Assembly: GCA_028554645.1 (NCBI GenBank)
Contig: JAQOOI010000080.1
Span: 62,001-126,000, forward strand
Direction: 5' to 3'
Source: Omphalotus guepiniiformis
Taxonomy: Eukaryota; Basidiomycota; Agaricomycetes; Agaricales; Omphalotaceae
DNA: 64,000 nt
The translations under genes were made by a program, and so were the position numbers. How positions within the stretch are numbered: the stretch's first letter is position 1; every line of letters starts with the position of its first letter. The notes beneath the pieces are model-generated. The model was not told where the DNA came from. It saw only the letters and a program-made list of their open reading frames with translations, and did no database searches. Positions 59,113-64,000 of this stretch are shown here, one piece after another.

Positions 59113-61015
59113 TTAGATTCTAACAGGAGCACTCGTTAACCCTGGATCATACACTGACATCCCTATATAAACAACACTAAGTATAATTCCGTTCTTTTTG
59201 ACTACGTGAATGGATGTATGCTCACCAGGTTGTATACCCTGTCCATGAGTATGCGAATGCGGAGGATGTACAGGAGAAGACGAATCGCCTACAAACACGT
59301 CCCCAAATCAGATTCCTAGACCATCCAAAATCGTAATTCAAAAAAACTCACTCTGCTGGCTCTCTCCACCCCCACCTCCACCCTCACCTCCACTATTACC
59401 AACACCAGCCCCACCCCTACTATCGTCTATTTCCTGTTGATTCTCCTCTGTCATTTGCTGATGCTGCGACGGCGGTGGCGGTGGCGCATGAGCGACAGCA
59501 GCAGGAGAAGGAACCATCATCCCAGGCGCAGAACCCGCCATCGCATGAAACACCAACGTTTCATGTCCCGGATGCGGAGGGTGCCCATGCGCACCCCCAT
59601 GTATACGATGAGGTAAAACCGCTGCAGTCACAGGTGGTGGAACCCCAGGTGGTATCCCAATCATCGTCGGTCCAGGTCCAGGTCCAGGTGGAGGTCCAGG
59701 TGGAGGAGGTCCCAGTCCATGCTGTTGATGTTGTTGTTGTTGCTGCTGAAGCATTGGACGATGAAACGAAGCAACCTGTAGATGTTCGGGTTGTCCCAAC
59801 ACCATCGCCGTTTTTGCAGGTGGCTTCCCCTCTATTCTCCTCACGAACTCGCCCCAGATCCCGCGCTCATCTTCCCCATACGCCTCAAATTCCTCCCTGA
59901 GCTCCCGTGGCGCACGTCTCCAGAGTCCGCGGTGTCGACAGATAGTCGATTTAACGTATCGAGCGCCAAATACGCGCTCAAAGGCGGCTTTTTGAGTCAT
60001 ATTCGGAGTAGTAGCACAAGTCGTCTCGCCAGAAGGGAGAGTAGTCGTTACATGCGAGTGCGTACTGAGAGCTTCGAGAAAGTAAAACCCTTCGGAAAGC
60101 TGAGCGACGGTGTAGTCGTTTGGCCAGCGTTTCAGAGGTGGATGTGAGTGGTAGGGAACGAACATGGGTTCTGATACGGGGTGGACTAGGTAGTGAGGAA
60201 GGGAAATAGTCGTGAGAGAGGGAGTGGTAGAGAAAATTATCGAAGGTTGATACGAAAAATTGGAAGTAAGGTCGACAGCTGTGGATGGAAGTCCTGGTGT
60301 CATGGCGAGATTCGTAGAAGGGGGTCTGGGAGATATGGAGAGACTGGTTGGGGAAGATTGGTGGCCCAGCCCAGATAGTGAGGGTGTTACAGGTCCAACT
60401 GGTGCAGAGACCGAATGGGGTCCAGCGGGATGAGCACCAGAAATGGCCAGATGACCCTCAGCGGGATAATGTGTGCTGCGTATATACTGTTTCGCAGTAG
60501 GCATTTCATCATGAGAACCAGAGGCCGAACGCTTCCGAGAGATAGGTGACGCAGCGCTGGCCTTGCTTGAAATTGATGGGGATGGTGGGTCTTGCATATT
60601 GACCTCTTCAGACAAGCTCACGCAATCCGCCTCTGCAATGGCATCAAAGATGCTTTTACGAATACGGTAGAGCAGTCTCTGGTTGGTCTGCACGACACGG
60701 ACACTACTAATAGTGTGTTGTTCCCATTTACCGGTCTGTGGGTTGTACGTGTCGAGATATGAAGATGTAGTCAGACCAAGGTCCGAGACGAGCGACGAGA
60801 ATCTCGACAGCTGGAAGAGAGGAAATGTTGGGATCATGTGCTGTAACCGAATGGGTTCTGTGTTTTCCTAACAGCATATACAGAGTAAGAAATACGAAAC
60901 TTTAAGATATGCGTCCGGAGCTCACCTTATACCAAAAGACAATCGTAACAGTCCGCTGAAGCTCCGATTCCATGTCAGGATCTGAATATCCATCCTGCTG
61001 GACATCCGCAGACAT
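59113..61015 (-). CDS. Unrecognised Pro/Gln-rich protein, possible transcriptional regulator
   Basis: It starts MSADVQQDGYSDPDMESELQ at 61,015. After the first intron the protein reads IPTFPLFQLSRFSSLVSDLG, SYLDTYNPQTGKWEQHTISS and VVQTNQRLLYRIRKSIFDA. A Ser/Pro-rich stretch with KRSASGSHDEMPTAKQY follows. A second conserved-looking block is PMFVPYHSHPPLKRWPNDYT, TQKAAFERVFGARYVKSTIC and HRGLWRRAPRELREEFEA; its spacing of Trp, Arg and Cys could be a DNA-binding fold. The C-terminal third is low complexity: QQQQQHQQHGLGPPPPGPPP and Gly/Ser runs. A GTGAGT donor at about 59,353 links to GDSSSPVHPPHSHTHGQG and the end MSVYDPGLTSAPVRI at 59,113. The regulator role is an inference from composition. 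Confidence 0.65.
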
Positions 61016-61552
61016 GATGGAGCTGTCCAATCATAAACCAATTCAGACAAACAGAAAAACAAAACATAAAACTCGTTATCTTCACCGATGATTTAAATTC
61101 TTGCCCCCCAGCGATGCTCAAACTATCCCGCTCCCAGCTACAGACAGCCAACGCTGGCAAACCAACTGATATTCGTATAATTGCGAGAGTAACATGTCGA
61201 AAACGTGAAAAAATTATGGCAGACGAAATTGTCGGGAAACTTACCGAACAAGTCTCAGAGTTTCTGAAATTTGATGTACTGGTGCACGGACGATAATGGG
61301 AGGTTTGAAAGGGCCATTGAGACCCCGATCGGCGGTCCATCACTCTTTGATCTCCGACTCAATAAGGTCCCACGCCACAGAATCCTGCCTGAGCAATGGG
61401 TGAACGAGGTCAAACATAAATTACTGTATTCCTGTCTACAAGGAAAGAGAACCGCGAAGTTTTCCATATCGTATTGGTTACAAGCTGTCTACAGAAGATC
61501 TTTTCACACCTCCCGGGTCGATATCTCATGCGTGACGAGGACACCTTTCCTC
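61016..61552. other. Intergenic region
   Basis: Promoter side of the Pro/Gln-rich protein gene. No gene is recognised in it. Confidence 0.4.
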
Positions 61553-63233
61553 TCATTGTTTTTCATCTACATGAGGCAAATACCTGATCAAAAAGACAAT
61601 AGACAGCACCCAATAGTCGACGATACATACCTCAATATAGCTGTCCTGGCCCACCTTCGCTTGTGCCCCGGGGAAGTTCACGACCTCTCCCTGCCCAACC
61701 CTATACTGTGATTTACCAGAAAAAGCAGCCATGTACACAGTATCCGCCCCAGTCGCACGACTCTTGCTTGCATTGGCATGCCCATCAACGTTTTGCGCTC
61801 CGTCGATGGTAGTCGACCGACCGAACATATCAGAGTCGGTGATGACGCCGCTGTTGAAGGTGTTCTGCAGGGAGTCTCGGGAGTTGAGCATGGCGACCAT
61901 CGTAATGACATAGACTTTGGAGTGGGAGAGGTGGAAGGGCATCCTGTGAGGGAGGAAGGAGATTGGATTTGAATACATGAGCGGAAGGAGGGAAGAGCAT
62001 AGAGATTCACCACCAAAGCTTCTCCGGTTTAGCAAGAAAAAGTATGACTGTCATCGTCTGATCAATCGACACGAACAAGCCTCGGACGACAGAGTACTGA
62101 AAGAGTTTTTGCAGGAGAGTGTCGGTGCGTTTAATGCCTGTCTTCGACTTTGCAAAAGCCCACGATAGTGCTCCGGTTACGACAATGTCGGAGAAGGCTG
62201 ATAGGGCCGAGTCTAAACCCACTTCGAGCTGTGAATAATTAATCGCACAGTCAGTTGAAAATCAAGGTCGAATAAGTGATAGTATTAGAATTCCACCTTC
62301 TGCTGCTGTTGCTGTAAGGATCCCAGTGAATTGTCCTGGCACTGGCCTACAACAGTGGCAATCCCAGCGGCTAGTTCAAACTTGATTAGTATGACCTTCA
62401 CTGGATGCAATAAGGAATATGTTTTGTTACCTACAGCACCCATCGCACTAAGCACAATTAACGCAGGAACGATCCAGTGGAACGTCCTTACTGAACAATT
62501 TATGATGCGATGAGCCAACACAATGGGGAAGAAGGGAGGAATGTACTTGTACTTACGCAAGTGTACCCGATACGCGAAGAATACCTGAACACAGAATACG
62601 ACAATGACTGTTATGAGCAGTTCGAATGTCAGCTCTCTGGAGCAAAAAGTCATTAGCCGTCAAAGAATCGACGGTGCAAGGTAAATACAATGTACCTGGA
62701 GATTGTCTGGAGCAAGAGTAAATTCCCGAAATTCGCTATCTACGCGAAAAGAATCGGTTACGAACATCAATTGTATGAGATAGAATGAGCTCACGACATA
62801 ATGATGGAGGATCTGACTGTCTAGACATGTTGTAACAAAGTCGAGGACACTGGGTTCAAAAATATAAGAATCGAAAACTAACAAAAGTTTGGTGGAAGAC
62901 TTACACAACTGTCCCGACCTGTGAATGGAGTGGAATCCGAATATTCACATCGATAATTAGAAGCGTAGGAAGTAGCAAGAGCATCAACTTACAAGGCTCC
63001 TCAATGGCCACTTATCACGATTGGTGTTGATGTAAATCCATGCTTGTACAATGGTGATACCAGAAAGTCTGCCAGTGAGAGGAACATATGAGTGAAATCA
63101 TTCTTCGCGTCTCAAGGACGTACACAGTAGAGATGACGTATCCATAAAACAACCCATCAAGAGTAGACGACAAATCCACACCCAAGGGGAGGCCTGAAAT
63201 TGGGGGCGATCTAGCGTTGGACGGTAAAGACAT
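61553..63233 (-). CDS. DUF6534 multi-pass membrane protein
   Basis: A mushroom-specific family of seven-helix membrane proteins of unknown function, often in many copies per genome. The start MSLPSNARSPPISGLPLGVD leads into a first helix (TLDGLFYGYVISTV). Exons follow with LSGITIVQAWIYINTNRDKW, ELLITVIVVFCVQVFFAYRV and IVPALIVLSAMGAVGNKTYS. The signature region is ALSAFSDIVVTGALSWAFAK, SKTGIKRTDTLLQKLFQYSV and GLFVSIDQTMTVILF, ending with SKVYVITMVAMLNSRDSLQ. These match the DUF6534 pattern (S...RT.f.rTd.li..L......TG...s; kvYv.s..a.LNsR). The hydrophilic tail contains Asn/Ser-rich sequence. The 3' end is uncertain: a GTATGT donor near 61,630 could lead to another exon. Confidence 0.85.
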
Positions 63234-64000
63234 TGGATCCTCTTCTCGTGCTTTTTCTCGTACAACTGCGAAAACAGGAAAAGGTAGGCTTTGAGACAGT
63301 AAATAGGAGTAGTGGGAGGAAGGATAATGGTCGAGGTGGCTTAAATGGACATGAACAAGAAGAGAAGTGATGCCTGCAGTGTATCAAGGAAAGTCATGCT
63401 CTGTAGATCAAATGCCAAACAAGCGCTCGAGAGAAACGTACATATGTTGTCTTCTCTTTGAGCAGTGCTCAGATCAAGATGGAATACAGCTCCAACAGAG
63501 GATTTCAATAAGAAGCTTGGTCTTCAGTCTTCTTCACTGGACCCACAAGTTCCACTGCACCAATAGCAGCATCTAGTAGAACACCGCGGCCATGCACGCT
63601 ATACAGTGCTGAATCACCACTTTGAGAAAATTTAGCAAAACAATCATCTACATCAGATTTGTACTAACCATGTTGGAAACCAAGGAAGTAGCGCGTGAGC
63701 TCTGAGGGTCCAGGAATACCGATTGCGATCATCCGTAGGTCCAAGATGGTTGGATGGCAGTGTATGTGTGGGTGGTGTAAGATGACTTATGAGTCACTCA
63801 ATTACGCAAAGAGAACAGAAGCCAGTTGTGATTTTCAGCGGCGAGCATTATGGTGCATGGAGAGGAGAAGGTGAAGGAAGAGAAGAAAAAGTCCAGCGAT
63901 TATGTTCTAGTAGATCAATGCTGACTCATCAGCATATATATGCCTGTGCACCTTACATTTGAACAGAAGTACTACTTATCGTTGCTTCATTGCTTCGTCC
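63234..64000. other. Region upstream of the DUF6534 gene to the window edge
   Basis: Promoter region of the DUF6534 gene. A short plus-strand stretch at 63,367-63,576 shows no motif. Nothing else is supported. Confidence 0.4.

Overview
This is genomic DNA of a filamentous basidiomycete, most likely an Agaricomycete. Genes are split by many short (about 45-90 bp) GT-AG introns, several proteins belong to families typical of mushrooms (DUF6534, IFI6-like, CxC2-type KDZ transposase), and mobile elements are dense. Exon boundaries below were read by eye from splice motifs and protein similarity, so single-base errors are possible.

Left third (1-20.4 kb). A truncated Old Yellow Enzyme gene lies at the edge. 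Next to it is what I consider the main discovery, a complete 19-kb DNA transposon at 1,327-20,354. It has matching terminal inverted repeats, a perfect 8-bp direct repeat (CTGCGTGG) on both sides, and arrays of short TGAACT(T/C)G motifs inside each end in opposite orientation. It carries a CxC2-KDZ transposase and a cargo: a T5orf172/GIY-YIG-like gene, an F-box-like fragment, an intron-containing fragment of splicing factor PRPF31, an RNase H1 N-terminal-domain protein, a repeat protein and four unrecognised genes. The transposase is broken, so this copy is not autonomous.

Middle (20.4-39 kb). Host-type genes follow: an IFI6/IFI27-like membrane protein, an FCY2-type purine-cytosine permease, a full-length Old Yellow Enzyme (inverted paralogue of the edge copy), a TLC-like membrane protein, an alpha/beta hydrolase with a stray SAMHD1-type promoter fragment at its 3' end, and a 596-residue zinc-binding nuclear-type protein.

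Right (39.7-64 kb). A 315-bp foldback MITE touches the predicted 3' end of a Helitron whose Rep-helicase gene has two Trp-to-TGA stops. Beyond it lie an inverted second copy of the TLC-like gene with a minisatellite-altered tail, two tandem SAMHD1-like dNTP hydrolase genes, a GMC oxidoreductase, an unrecognised Pro/Gln-rich protein and a DUF6534 membrane protein.

The clear nonsense codons in the mobile-element genes are all TGA and each can be explained by one C:G-to-T:A transition, which fits cytosine-methylation decay. The three inverted or displaced duplications (Old Yellow Enzyme, TLC-like gene, SAMHD1 promoter) show that this locus has been repeatedly rearranged.
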